Shown here: piece after piece, positions 10,728-23,600 of the stretch | Position numbering within the stretch: position 1 is the stretch's first letter | Layout: the number at the start of each line of letters is the position of its first letter | Assembly: GCF_963583255.1 (NCBI RefSeq) | Contig: NC_084808.1 | Coordinates: forward strand, 12,485,501 to 12,549,500 | Source of the DNA: Pyrus communis | Lineage: Eukaryota > Streptophyta > Magnoliopsida > Rosales > Rosaceae | DNA length: 64,000 nucleotides | Direction of reading: 5' to 3' | Program-made: the position numbers and the translations under genes | Notes under the pieces: model-generated | Databases searched by the model: none | What the model saw: only the letters and a program-made list of their open reading frames with translations | What the model was told of the DNA's origin: nothing

Positions 10728-11139
10728 CTAATTCATCCTCCTGATGAGCTCGTTAATACAGTCTTCACGGTTTCGAGCATCACCGTCTTCAACACAGTGA
10801 TTTCTCTTCTTCTTTAGACCACCGAGAGGCGCCTTGAGCTTAAATGGCCAAAGGATGTTGTTTGCCTCCTTGAAGTGAGGCCTAACATTCAAGATACCAT
10901 GGATAAGATCATCCACACAGATAATTCCAAACTTGCCCAAAGCCTATGATTTCAAACAATGTCAGTGAAGGAATGCCAATGAATTTAAAGAAATTTGATC
11001 ACGTTTTGAACTTTACTAATCATATACTCTCTGTACCTACTGTACAACTGAATTGTCAGTCAGTGCAGTTCTTAGCTTGTTAAGTTTCCCATAACCACTC
11101 TTGTAGATTAACTTTTTGACACTCTTCAAATTAGGGTAC
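10728..11139 (-). pseudogene. RPL7: Cytosolic ribosomal protein L7 (uL30) pseudogene, last two exons
   Basis: Two exon remnants on the - strand. The last exon (about 10949-10728) reads [19 protein letters not shown], then [20 protein letters not shown] and INELIRRMN, the conserved C-terminus of 60S protein L7. The upstream exon (11139 to about 11035) reads [19 protein letters not shown] and ALTDNSVV. An intron of about 90 bp with an AG acceptor (CATAG|GCTTTGGGC) separates them, so this is not a processed copy. The expected NSIVEQ end reads NSVVQ followed by an in-frame TAG next to the donor, and normally conserved residues are changed (GGDAGN reads DGDARN). N-terminal exons are not seen. A truncated gene copy, unlikely to make protein. 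Confidence 0.85.
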
Positions 11140-11496
11140 CTGAAGTTCATTAAAATTACTGAAAATTTAACTTTCCCCCTCCAAACTCATTTTTCCTAGC
11201 CTCTAGCCCATCATAAAATATTTATTCGAATAAAACCCAATGATTAGGATCCAACTAAGCAACTTACCAAATTATGTTTGTGTGTCCGTTTTTATATTTT
11301 TTGGATCCCTAATATACCCCATCTAAGCCAGTATGGAAAGTTCTTGTAATTTTGTTTTAATTGATCACGTGCATTGAATTTGGCAAGGTCTTGTAGCCAT
11401 GAAATATGGTTCTAGATAGAGGAATTAATGTGGATTTTTTTTTAATTTCGACAATAAATTTCAATTTGAATATACCTAATTTAGTGTTTATTTTCA
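11140..11496. other. AT-rich intergenic DNA
   Basis: No ORF, RNA gene or repeat boundary recognised. Confidence 0.5.
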
Positions 11497-11830
11497 ACAA
11501 TATCTATTGTTTAATTTTATGAAAATAATTTACCTACTATGAAAATTAATTTTATGAAAACAATATCAATTGTTTAATTTTATACCTACAGTATAATTAC
11601 ATGAAAATAGTTTACTTATTATGAAAATTAATTTTTTGAAAACAATATTTATTGTTTAATTTTATGAAAATAATTTACCTATTGTATAATTGCATGAAAA
11701 AATTTACCTACTATGAAAATTAATTTTTTGAAAACAATATCTATTATTGTTTGATTTTATGAAAATAATTTACCTACTGTATAATTACATGAAAATTAAT
11801 GTGCCTACTTTTTAAATTTGTAACAAAATT
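11497..11830. repeat. AT-rich imperfect tandem repeat
   Basis: The block GAAAACAATATCTATTG plus TTTAATTTTATGAAAATAAT plus TTACCTACTATGAAAATTAA recurs about four times with spacings of about 63, 81 and 92 bp. Some copies carry an extra TGTATAATTACATGAAAA segment, so the array is irregular. Confidence 0.7.
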
Positions 11831-12895
11831 AATTTACCTACTTCTTTTTATGGTATTAGTATACATAAATGTAGAATATATGTCCGTATATATTTGATCT
11901 AATTAGATTTTGGATTGGAGGAGTTCACACAATATAAAAAATATACTAAACAAATTAAATGTCTAGCTAAAAGAAATATATAAGAGATTTGGTGGCATGA
12001 TTTTGTAAATAACCACAAATTCATGGACATCTTTTATCTAACATGATATCATCTTTAAAATTTGGGTTTTATTTAGAAGTTATAATATATGTGGGTTTTT
12101 GTCTAAAGTTTAAGAGTTGCAAGGGTTTAAATCTAAAGAACCCTTAAAATTAACAAAATAACCCAGAAATAAATATCATGAGGCTATGAAGCTCGAAACG
12201 AAAAAAATGACATACCCGCAGGTCAGGGTTCAACCCTGTGGAACATGTTCGATCTCGCCTTGTTTACTTCCAAGAACACACCATTGAATTCTCTGCAACG
12301 ACCTGGAAAAACGAATGAAAACCAGAGAATTAAAACTTTACTTGCAGTTTATTACCCTACTGCAACTGCTTATTTCATAAATACGAGACTTGGGTTTTTT
12401 GTATGGACTATTTCACTCGTAGTCTTATATATTCACACCTCTATTTTTACTTTTAATACACTCTTATCAATTTTCGACGGTTGAATTAATTTAATTGAAG
12501 AAGACAATGACAAAAAATTAACAAGAGTGCGTAGAAGGTAGAATTAGTGTAGAATAACGCTATCTTTTCACTCATTAACTAACAATCCTTTTAAATTTTA
12601 ATTCAGTACCGTTGGCGTTTAAATAGAGCTCAGTTAAAATGTTACAATAAACAGTTTTCTTCGAGTGTTTCTTTACTACTCAACGCTACAAAAAGGCTTA
12701 GTTGTGAGCGTGTCGCTGTTGGTGATTGTTTTTTTTTTTTTTTGTCAAAGCTGTTAGAGGTTAACAAATAGAAATTTTGCTGTGAGTGATAATGTACAGA
12801 GGAAATGGCCCAATAGTAAGTGGATTTCAGTTTTTGGATATTTTTCCCGTTTTGTAACTTGAAATACAAATCTTCATCTCAATCGTCCATTTTAA
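11831..12895. other. AT-rich intergenic DNA
   Basis: No gene recognised. Short ORFs here lack family signatures. A GGTTCAACCC box-B-like word at about 12228 has no tRNA fold around it. Confidence 0.45.
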
Positions 12896-13075
12896 TAATG
12901 GCTATTATTAAAAGGAAAACTAATAAAAAATGTTTTAAAATTTTGAGTTTTAACGATAAAGATAAAATAAAAAGTAAAGTGAATAGTACTAGGATTGACT
13001 TTTTAGTGTAAAAATATAATTTTTCGTTAAAATGAATAATACTGTGAATTTTTTGTTAAAGTTGTTCGCAGTTAT
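12896..13075. mobile_element. Half copy of a long-TIR MITE
   Basis: The sequence AATGGCTATTATTAAAAGGA, followed by GAGTTTTAACGATAAAGATA and AGTAAAGTGAATAGTACTAG, matches the left arm of the complete inverted-repeat element at 36108-36544. The opposite arm is missing here. Confidence 0.6.
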
Positions 13076-13134
13076 GCAAAATTCATTTTTCAAATATGAA
13101 AGGGTAACCTGTGTATATATCATAAAAGTTTGGG

Positions 13135-13310
13135 GTCTTTTTTTATTTAATAAACAATATTATCCATACTAACGAAAAAGGATGAGCTTAGTTTCACAAT
13201 AGGCTAATAATAATATGGTTCAAATTCGCCTTTGGCCAAAATAGAACCTAAAACCTGTCACTTTAAAGTGAAGAGAAATATCACTAGACTGTAGTACTAA
13301 AAGCAAAACG
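13135..13310 (-). mobile_element. SINE, family 1
   Basis: On the - strand: TTAGTACTACAGTCTAGTGA near the 5' end, then the decayed box B and a 3' part with AACCATATTATTATTAGCC. It is the reverse of the 9619 copy, with weak T-rich DNA where the tail would be. Confidence 0.65.
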
Positions 13311-13400
13311 ATTTTGAATGGCTGACAAATAATTTTTTTTAGAATAAGTACTGATATAGATTGAGTCCACATTTGATGCACAAGTTGACAGTCAATGCCA

Positions 13401-13497
13401 GAGTGAAGTCGTAACAAGGTAGCTATACTGAAAGGTGCCGTTGGATCACCTCTTTTTCAAGAAGAACGATTGCTTGTTGTGTATTTTGGTTTGAGGT
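13401..13497 (+). rRNA. Plastid 16S rRNA 3'-end fragment (nuclear insertion)
   Basis: GTGAAGTCGTAACAAGGTAG, then GGATCACCTCTTTTTCAAG and GATTGCTTGTTGTGTATTTT, is the 3' end of plastid 16S rRNA (helix 45 and anti-Shine-Dalgarno region) plus the start of the 16S-23S spacer. Against the plastid form as I recall it there are many substitutions; the anti-SD CACCTCC reads CACCTCT. Only about 95 bp is present with no other plastid gene, so it is an old nuclear plastid insertion and not an rRNA gene. Confidence 0.8.
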
Positions 13498-14602
13498 AAT
13501 GTTAGAAAAATAATTTTTAAACCAAATTATATGAACCAAATTATATGTCATCCACTAATAGAGCCAAGGTGAGTGCATGGGAGGATTCCTTGACCCAGTA
13601 ACTTTGTGGCCAAATTGTAGGCTCTTTTCTGCTAACAGTAAAAGACAAAGAAAAATTGAAAGGCATGATGTTGTTGGTGCCTAAGCAGCATGATGTTGGT
13701 TCCTTGTTTTGGGGAAGAAAAGTAAAGGCTAGGAACTAGGAAGTAGCCTTCTTTGGTATTTCCAAAGGCAGGGAGAATAAGGGTGAGCTTCGGTGCTAGC
13801 ACCATTCTTTTTTTTTATCAAACTAGCACCATTCTTTGGTGTGAAAAAGGTGACTGGCCTTTTATTGTTAGAGAAGCAGAGAGAGCTGCCGAGAGCCCCA
13901 AACAAGAAGAGAGAGCTGCTACTCCATTTGTTAGCTATCATTCCATCAAAGATGAGTTGTTATAGGTTTGAGTTACACTGACTCTGGCGAACATTCCTTA
14001 AAATTGATTTATTTTTTTTTTAGTTTTGTTTTTGCATTTCATTTGGTGTATATTTTCTATGGGTTTGCTTGAGTTGGTTTTCAATTGGTTTTTATGCTGT
14101 TTTTAGCACAACAAACTCGCAGTCCATCTTCATATACATCATCGACAACTCCCTCTCAACGCCTCTTCTCCTCCCACTAAATCTGCCCACTGCCTGGCAA
14201 CCTCTAGATCGTTAAACCCGCATTTTCGTCCTTCCCTGTCTCGGACGTTGAATCGGCTGGCAACTTGTGATACCAAACACGAATTTTGGAGCGCAAACAT
14301 GTTAGTATACTCCTGATCCCATTGTAAATTTAGTTTAAAAAATTTAATCTCCTTAATATTATCGTTTGTTTTGACACTTCTTCGCACCCAAAAAGAAGTG
14401 AGCTACGTATTTAAAAGTATAAATTTGTGCAGTTTCAAAGATCAATGGTGTAACATACAAAAATTGAATTTTGCAAATTACCCAATATTAAACTTGGCAG
14501 CCACAAATAAACCCTAATTCCTCATAAAACCCTCGGCGGCGTTGGAGCCTTCTCCCTCCTCGTCCTCCTCCAAATAAAGCTCAGAGAAATCAGAATCCTC
14601 GC
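13498..14602. other. Region upstream of the SRP40-like gene
   Basis: No gene recognised at 13498-14500. The last 100 bp (about 14510-14602) look like the gene's promoter and 5' leader, with an AAACCCTAATTCC-type motif at about 14510 and AAACCCTCGGCGGCG at about 14527. Telo-box-like AAACCCTA words are common upstream of plant ribosome-biogenesis genes, which would fit the product. Confidence 0.4.
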
Positions 14603-17600
14603 ATGCCCAAATCCCTAACAAGCACGCAGGAGGACGCTATCAACCCTTCCCTTCTCGCATTCAAGCCTCGCCAAGTTCTGCTCTTAAACCGAGACATGAA
14701 ACACAGCAAGCCTGGTAGCTCTGCCGATGGAGCCCAAACTCTGAGTCCCGATCAGAAGGGTCAACTCCTCCGCGCCGTGGCTTGGTTCCTGGAGAGCAAT
14801 GGGTTCTCCAGAACCTTGAAAAAGTTCCTTTCAGAAGCTGGAATCGAGGTGGGCACTTGTCTATTTTCTGTTTGGTTGCCTAGAAACAGAGGAAAATGCA
14901 GAGCATATATGAATTTTTATTGTTGCATTCTCAGAAAGTTGTTTCGAAGGACCGATTTTGAAAACTCCCTAAATGATCAAAGCATTCTCTATAGAAATTT
15001 TTACTGTTTGTTTTGGATCTTAATTAATTAATCCAGTATCGATTTTCGTAGCCGTTATGATGTTTTCCTTGGCCTGGTTCATACCTAATATGATTGAATG
15101 GTAAGGTATTTGTAACATTGTCCCAGAAGATGGAGTTGGACAGTTCCTTAACGAAGTATTAGATTTTATACACTGTAAATAAATTTATACTGTATTCTGT
15201 GGTTGATGTTGAATTGAATTCAAATTATTGACCTTTTTGCAGAAAAGTGAAGTGAAGGACTCTCTTTTTGATTTTGGAGAAATGTACTGCAAGTATTCTG
15301 AGATGTGGTAACTTGACAAATTCTTCAACTTTCTTTTTTCTCTTAGTGAATTTTTATGTGTTAGGATTTTGGCTCGTCAAATATGTCCTAATTGGTTTAG
15401 GATTGTTTTAGGAAAATTAAAGGTATACCGATTCTTGTCCTAGAGGAATTAGGAAAGAATTTCAGTTTTCATTATTCAATTTAGGTTTGGATTTCTAGAA
15501 GTCTATTTGGATTTAAATAAGTGTAATTTCCTAGTCCACTCAGAAATAGGAATTCAATCAGCTTTGGGACATGTAAGCCGACCCAATGCCTATAAATAGG
15601 GTGCGGCAAGGCTTAATTTTTTAGAGAGAAAACAGCCAGAGACAGCTGAGAGTTTTGAGATTAGTTCTAGGGTTTGCAAAAGTTTTGTAATCTCTATTAT
15701 TAATCAAAGGAGTGGTGATTTCTAAACCTAGAGAAATCACAACTGAATGTAGGCAAAAGTTCTGCCGAACCAGTATAGTTCTTGTGTGTTTCTAAGTTTT
15801 TTGTATATTTGGTAGTTTAGTCTATTGCTGTTGGTTACATTAACGAACAAGGTCTAGTGGGCGTGTTTTTCAACATTATGAAGACACTAGACAGTCATCA
15901 ATTGTGGTATCTTCTTTAATACTTTTGAAATGATTCTTTAAATCATTACACATGTCTACTTAAAGTATTCAAACGGTATGAGTTTAATACAGATGATAGT
16001 ATTTGTGTGGCAACTTAGATTACGAAACTTTTGTGTTCTGATTTTTTGTAAGTTCAATGATGTGGGAGTAGCAAGAAGGACGGTGTTATGCTAATCTTTC
16101 ATGGCAAAGATATTTGGGATTAGATGGCGATAGATTTTGTTTTAATGCTTAAGTAGTTTTAGATTACAGGATCATATTTTAAACAATAGTTGTCACATAC
16201 TTGTGGATTTAGAGGTTATCTTAGATTTTCGTGTGCCATTCTAGAATCATGCTGATGGCAATCACTGGCATGACTTCCAATGGGAAAAATCCCGATGCTG
16301 TCTGGCAGACTGCCGTAATGCCTCAAATACATTTGGTGATCGTACTGCTATTTAATTAAACATTAAATTACAGTCTCTATTCTAATTTGACCTGCATTTC
16401 TTTGTTATGTAGTAGTAGAGGCACAAATGTCCACAGCGAGGATAAAGGTATGTAGGAATTTATAAATTTGCTTGCTTTCCATCGTGCATGAAGGCTCTCT
16501 CCCTAGCGTATAAGTATGAGTCCCATGATGTAGATATGTTCATTATTTTTTGGTCATGAGGTAAATGTCCCTAAACTTTACCCCATGTTTAGTTTTCGTC
16601 CCTGAACTCCCATATTAGTTTTTCCCGTCCTCTAACTTAACATTGCGTCGCAAGAGTGGTCCTTCCGTCAAATTTGTCTTCCTTTCTATCAAATTTAAGA
16701 GTATAGTGGCCTTCTCGTACTTCTGATCGGAACCGTTCATATTATAAATGACAATGTAAAGATCATCTCTGCAAAAAATCAATTAAAACTAAGATTGTTT
16801 AGTCAATCCTTAAGGAGTTCCGATCATAAGCACGAAGTTTTGCAAATAGGTCATGAGGTTTAGTCAATCTTTGAGGAGCCAAGTCTCCCTCTTTAAAAAA
16901 TTCATTTTTTTATATTTTGATGAAATTCCTGTTTATCCCTCAACTTAATGGAAAAGTTGTCGGAGCTAACGAAAAGGACTACTAGTGCAACAAATGACAT
17001 AATTCGAGGACGGGAGAAACTATTAGTAGAGTTTAGGGGCAAAACTAAACTCGTGGTATAGATCAAGGACCTTTGCTACAATTTAGCCTTATTTTTATAT
17101 TGCTCTTATGTTAGTTTTTTTAATTCTGCACAGTATTTAAGGATACCTTCCACTTGCTGGTAAAGGCTGATAAGTTATCCCAGGAGGCAAAGAAGTCCAA
17201 GATAACTTCTGGTTCTCTTGCCGATGCAGCAGCAGAACATCAATCAGAGCAATTTCCTGGTGCAACTGGAAAAAAAATCAAAGATGCTGTGCCTTTAAAG
17301 GAAAATGGTGTTGGTGATTCTGAGGTAGAGAAGAAACCAAAGGATAAGAAGAAAAAGAAGACCAAGTCAAGTATGGATTCTGTCAGTGCTGGTGTAGAGC
17401 AGCATGGCTTGGAAGGAAAAAATGATGCAAATGAAATTTGTAAATCAATTGCTGATGACAATCCAATGTATGAGAAGAGTGTCAAATCTAAAAGTAAGAA
17501 GAAAAAGAAAGATGGTTTGGTTTCTGAAAGTTTAGGTGGTGAGAATGGGAAGGCACTTAGTGTTGGAGATATGAATGGAACTAGTTCTCGAAAAGATGAT

Positions 17601-20600
17601 TTCAAGATATCAGAAGCGGATGCTACCGATAAGGAGAATAAATGTTCCAAAAAAAGAAAAAGATTAGTTTCTGAAGGAAATGATTCACAGCCTACTGACA
17701 ACAAAGAAGATGAAGAATCCAAGCGCAGAATGGTAGAGGGTTCAAAAGCATCCAAGGTAAGTGAGCAACCAGAAAATAATGATGCATCACAAGGAAAAGC
17801 TGAAAATTTTGGTGAACTAGAGAAAAGGGCCGAGAAGTCTTCGAAAAAGAAAAGCAACAAGCAACTCAACGGTTCAGCTGAGGTATTTCCTTGATCTTTA
17901 TGTGTGATAGGAACCATTTGAGATGTGAGTTATTCATGCAGCCTCTTTAGAGGTTCTCTAGGTTCTACATGTCTTGTTAAACGCATTTTCCTTCCATTTT
18001 ATATGTGAATAAATGAAAAGCTTGTCTCATATTGAACTCTTGTTACTTTCGATTCAAGCTCTTTTGTCCTAGTATTACTTTGGATCTAATTTTACTAGTT
18101 TTGGAGGCGGTTTGAAGTCGTATTGTTTTGACACTTCATTCTGTCATTTCGAATGAGTTTGTTCTTGGGAAACTTTTTCTCAACTATTATTGTGTTCTAT
18201 ATTATGGATGAGTTTTGGAACCAATAAAAGGGTAGAGTTCAAGAAGTACCTTGACCTTATTAGATGGGAGAGGGTGAAGAAGCTAGGACAGAAGGGTAGA
18301 GTTCAAGAGAGTAGGATGCGTTTAGGAACGTGGAATATAGGAACCCTAACGGGAAAATCTATGGTAGTAGTGGAAGTTATTGTGAGGAGAAGGATAAGTA
18401 TTATGTGCCTCCAAGAAACTAAGTGGGTTGGTCTCAAGGCAAAGGATCTTGAAAACTTAGGTTTTAAACTTTGGTATTCAGGCACAAATAGAATGAGAAA
18501 TGGTGTTGGCATCATTGTGGACAAGCCCTTGACACAAGATGTTGTAGACATCAAGAGGGTAGGAGATAGAATTATGGCAATCAAGATAGTAATAGGACAA
18601 GAACTCATCAATGTGATTAGTGCGTATGCACTTCAAGTAGGGTTGGATACGAGTTTGAAGGAGAAATTTTGGGAAGACCTTGGAGACTTGGTGCAAGGAA
18701 TCGGTCAGACGGAGAAGGTATTTATAGGAGGAGATTTAAATGGACATGTGGGCAAGGAGACAGGCAACTATGGAGCATTGATGGTGGTCATGGTTTTAGG
18801 GAGAGAAACAAGGATGGGGAAGCCATCTTGGATTTTGCAATGGCATATAATCTCCTCTTAGCCAATACCTTCTTTAAGAAGAGAGAAGAACATGTGATCA
18901 CCTACAAGAGTGGGTCTTCAAAAACACAAATAGATTTTCTTCTAATGAGGAAGGGGGATCGTATAACTTGTAAGGATTGCAAAGTTATACCGGAAGAGAG
19001 CTTGGCTAATCAACATCGCTTGTTGGTGATGGATGTACATATCAAAAGAGGGAGAAAAAGAACCAAGACCTTGAAGTGCCCAAAGACTAAATGGTGGAAT
19101 CTAAAAGGAGAAAAACAAGTCATTTTCAAAGAAAAGTAATCACCCAATGCGTTTGGGATAAAGAGGGGGAAGCTAGCCAAATGTGGGATTCCATGGCTAC
19201 TTGTATCCGAAAAGTGGCAAAAGGGGTATTAGGAGAGTCCAAGGGTTTTTGCTCCACACCAAAAGGAATCTTGGTGGTGGAAGGAGGAGGTACAAACAAA
19301 ATTTAAAGCTAAGAAGGAATGTTGTAAAGTCTTATACAAGGATAAAACCAACAAAAACAGTGAAAGCTATAAAATAGCGAAGAAGGAGACGAAGAAAACT
19401 GTGAGAGAAGCGAAGCTAGTGGCTTTTGACGACATGTACAAGCGACTAGATATCAAAGGAGAGTTGGATATCTATAAACTAGCTAGAGCAAGGGAAAAGA
19501 AGACGAGAGACAGACTTGAACCAAGTGAGGTGCATCAAGGATGAGAATGGAAAGGTTCTTGCTACAAAGAATGCGGTCAAAGACAGATAGAGAGGTCATT
19601 TTCATAATCTTTTCAAAGGAGTACTTCTTTGGGGGAGTAGAGTAACTCAGAAGAGGGTAGAAACTACTTCTACCGCCGAATCAGGAAGGAAGAAGTGGTT
19701 GTAGCTTTGAAAAAGATGAAGCATAGAAAAGCAGTGGGCCCAAATTATATACCGATCGAAGTATGGAAAGTTTTGAGAGAGATGGGTATAACATGGTTCA
19801 CAAACCTTTTTAATAATATTTTGAAAGCGAAGAAGATACCAAATGAGTGGCAAAAGAACACTTTGGTGCCTATCTACAAGAATAGGGGCGACGTACAAAT
19901 TGCATAAACTATATGGGTATTAAATTAATGAGTCATACAATGAAGCACTGTGAGAGAGTAATTGAGTATATACTGAGGCAAGAGACACGATTTTCGGACA
20001 ACCAATTCGGGTTCATGCCAGGACGCTCAATCATGGAGGCAGTCTATCTCTTACGAAGATCTATGGAAAGATATAGAGATATGAAAAAGGATTTGCACAT
20101 GGTCTTTATAGATTTGGAAAAAGCATGCTGTAGGGTCCCACGATACATTCTTTGGAGGATTTTAGAGAAGAAAGGAGTATGAGTAGCATATATCCAATCT
20201 ATAAAGGATATATATGATGGAGCACGAACTGCCGTAAGAACTCACGAAGGACAAACCAAAAGCTTCTCCATAACTATAGTGTTACATTAAGACTCATCTT
20301 TAAGTCCTTACCCTTTTGCATTGGTAATGGATGAGTTAATTGAACATATTTAAGGTGATATTCCTTGGTGTATGCATTTCGCAGACGATATAATGTTGAT
20401 AGATGAAACTCAGGAAGGAGTAAATAGGAAGCTTAACCTTGGAGAGAAGTGTTGAAATCTAAAGGTCTTCGCCTAAGTCAGTCAAAGACAAAGTATATGG
20501 AGTGCAAGTTCAGTTTGAATGGAGGCTCAAATGAGGTAGGGGAGGATTGGAGATCAGGAAGTACCAAAGAGCAATCGTTTTCGCTACCTAGAATCTATCT

Positions 20601-23600
20601 TGCACAAGAACAAAGAGTTGGATGGAGACTTCAACCATAGCATACAAGCTGGATGGATGAAGTGAAAGAGTGCATCGAGTGTGTTGTGAAATCGTCGCAT
20701 GCCATTAAAGTTCAAGGGAAAATGTTATAAGATGGTAATAAGGCCATCAATGCTTTATGGCAAAGAATGTTGGATGGTGAAACATCAACACGTACATAAA
20801 ATGAGTGTAGCGGAGATGAGAATACTTCATTAGATGTGTGGGCACACGAGAAATGATAAAATTAGGAATGAGAATATCCGAGGTAAAGTAGCAGTAGTTG
20901 AAATTGAAAGAAAAATGAGAGAAAATCAATTACGGTGGTTTGGACATGTGAAACAAAGACCCACAAACGCTCTGATTAGAAGATACGATTACGAGACAGA
21001 GGTTCAGAGCCAAAAGGGTAGAAGAAGACCTAAGAGACTTGGGAAAAGACTCTAAGAAAAGATTTTGAGTACCTGGATCTAACAAAAAACGTGGCACAAA
21101 ACTGTGCGCAATGACGTTCTAGATTCATACAGCCGACCCTACTTAGTGAGAAAAGACTTTGTTGTTGTTGTACATTATGCATGAGTTTTTTGTGTGGTGC
21201 TTTATGCTGTTGTTGGATTGATGTTTGTTTCCTTTTCTTTATTTCTCTATTTCTCTCTTGCGCTTTATACTTATGTAACTTCAGGGTTAAAGTTCAACCA
21301 ATGTTGATAAATGTTGTTACTGCAGCCAAAGACGGTTAATGCATTTCAAAGGGTAAAAGCTGATGAGGTGGAATTTGTTGATGAGAAGCTTCGAGATAAT
21401 TCTTACTGGGCAAAGGTGTGAGACTGATTAGCTTCTGTATTATTTTCTTGTACTCCGTACTTATTTTTGTCCACTATTTTCTCCCTCTCAATTCTGTGCA
21501 GGATGGTGCGGAGATTGGCTACGGTGCAAAAGCACAAGAGATTCTTGGGCAAGTCCGAGGAAGGTGTGTATTCTGATTGCCACATTGTTGTATTCTAAAC
21601 TGTTTCATGCTCTTTTGAATTATCATCTTGCTTTTCCTTTTTGGAGTACTGCTAGTTAGATAAACAAAACCGACACTCTGATACAGGTGGCTCCCACGTA
21701 CAATGGTAGGTCACACCTTTGTTAGAGAGGGTCAGTTTTTTGTGTCCAAATTGTTGTTTCCTCTTGTATTGTTAAATCTTATAGGTCTTTGGCTGAATTA
21801 AAAGCCGAAGTAAGTTTGCAGTTTGCACCATAGTTAACTGGTGAAACCTTTTATGTTTATATTAGATATCATATATAAAATATAGGGGTAAATTACATTT
21901 TAACCCCCTCAGGTTTGGGGTGGATTTTAATTCCTTATATCTTTAAAACATTTCAATTTCATACATTTACTTATCATTTTATTTCAATTTCATACATTCA
22001 TTAAAAAATCTGTTAAGTTAACCGTTAAGTGATGACATGGCGAATAAGGGGTCCCTATATGTGCTGACGTGGCTGCCACATTTGTGCCACGTGACTAAAC
22101 ACTTAATAAAATATTTAAAATATTAAATTAATGGAAAAAGACTTTGTGGAAAGAGACTTTGTTGTTATTAAATTAATTAATCAATTAAAGAAAAAAAAAA
22201 AAAAAAACACCAAAACCAAATCGTCTTCCCCACCCTTTTATCCCCACCCGAGCCCACCCCCAAATCACACTCCCTCCCTCTCTCTAATCCCTAAACCCAG
22301 AAACCCTTGTCCAGGACCTCTCTCTCTCTAATCTCTAATCCCACCTTCAAGTTATACAGAACCTCGAGAGCCATGAGGATCAGCGGCAACCCCTCGTCTA
22401 ACCTAACATCGAGGACAGCTCCGATCACCTGACAGACCTTGCTGACGGCGCCCTTTCCAGTGAAATCATTTGTGATTTTTCCACTCACTGACGTCGTAGC
22501 AGGTGTGGGAGGTGTGGGAGGCTCAGTGGCTGCTGTGGCCGATGACGTCGAGTAGTGGGCGTGCGAGAAAAGGTCGTGAGGGGGGATCTGGGGGTGGGCT
22601 CGGGTGAGGAGAAGGGGGTTGTCTCTGATTTGGGGAAGACGAAGGGGTTTTTGGGTTTAAGGATTAGAGAGAGAGGGAGTGTGATTTGGGGGTGGGCTCG
22701 GGTGTGGAGAAGGGGGTGGGGAAGACGATCTAGTTTTGGTTTTTTTTTTATTTTTTTATTTTATATTTTTTAAACTTTTCTTTAATTAATTATTTTAATA
22801 TTTTAAATATTTTATTAAGTGTTCAGTCACATGGCACAAATGTGGCGGTCATGTCAACACAAATGAGGATCCCTTATTCGTCACATCATCACTTAACGGT
22901 TAACAGATTTTTAACGGATGTATGAAATTGAAATAAAATGATAAGTAAATGTATGAAATTGAAATGTTTTAAAGATGTTGTTAGGAATTGAAATCAATCT
23001 CAAACCTGAGGGGGTAAAATGTAATTCACCCAAAATATAGTAATTATGATTTTAAAGCACCTTTGAAGCTTAATGTATTGCTACACGGCCTACTATTTTC
23101 GTTGGCACAAAAATGTTTGTAATTTTGAAAAACAAGTGCACATCACTGGCAAGTTCAAACCAACATGCCCATTGAATAGAGTTGTGCCTAAGTCAATGTA
23201 GTTGATAGAAGGATTTCATGTGAATGAGTGTCAAGATAAACAATCTATATATACGCAGTCGGGTGGGGATGACACCAGTCCTCGATAAAATGAATTGGAG
23301 GAATAATTGTTTAAGATGGTTTGGTCATGTTTAGTGAAAGGCTTTAAATGTAATAGGAGTAATTTGATTTAAGTTGGAGTCAGGCCGTGCAAAGGTTATA
23401 GATTGACGGACAGTTAATTTGGGTGTTAATTGGGTAAACAACTGGTGGGGCTCATAGTGAAACAAAAAAATCATCTAGCTGACTTGTAATCAAAGCTACA
23501 TTTAGATGTCTCCAGTGTCTTAATTCATTTGAACGGAAACCCCTCATATTGCCTTGGAAATCAACTTGGATAAAGAATGGAATGGGGGTTCAGTAGATTA

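Larger units (their letters stand above)
18217..21173 (+). mobile_element. RTE-type LINE in intron 4
   Basis: Flanked by a 16 bp direct repeat with one mismatch, ATTATGGATGAGTTTT (18201-18216) and ATTATGCATGAGTTTT (21174-21189). It contains an endonuclease region, a reverse transcriptase region and a 3' end in GTTGTTGTTG just before the target repeat, all typical of plant RTE elements. Nearly full length; reading frames are broken. Same orientation as the host gene. Confidence 0.9.

Noticed and set aside
11497..11830. CRISPR-like array
   Set aside because: Irregular period, AT-rich repeats that vary, eukaryotic context.
12220..12245. tRNA gene from the GGTTCAACCC word
   Set aside because: No acceptor stem or D-arm partner at the right distance.
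13401..13497. Functional rRNA gene
   Set aside because: Only the last part of plastid-type 16S is present and it is heavily mutated.
17240..17917. 225-codon - strand ORF
   Set aside because: It is the mirror of the Lys/Ser-rich exon 4 of the SRP40-like gene; its Ser/Phe-rich composition is what such a mirror gives.
22555..22773. Gly/Arg-rich + strand ORF
   Set aside because: Product of the purine-rich inner inverted repeat of the Pack-MULE.
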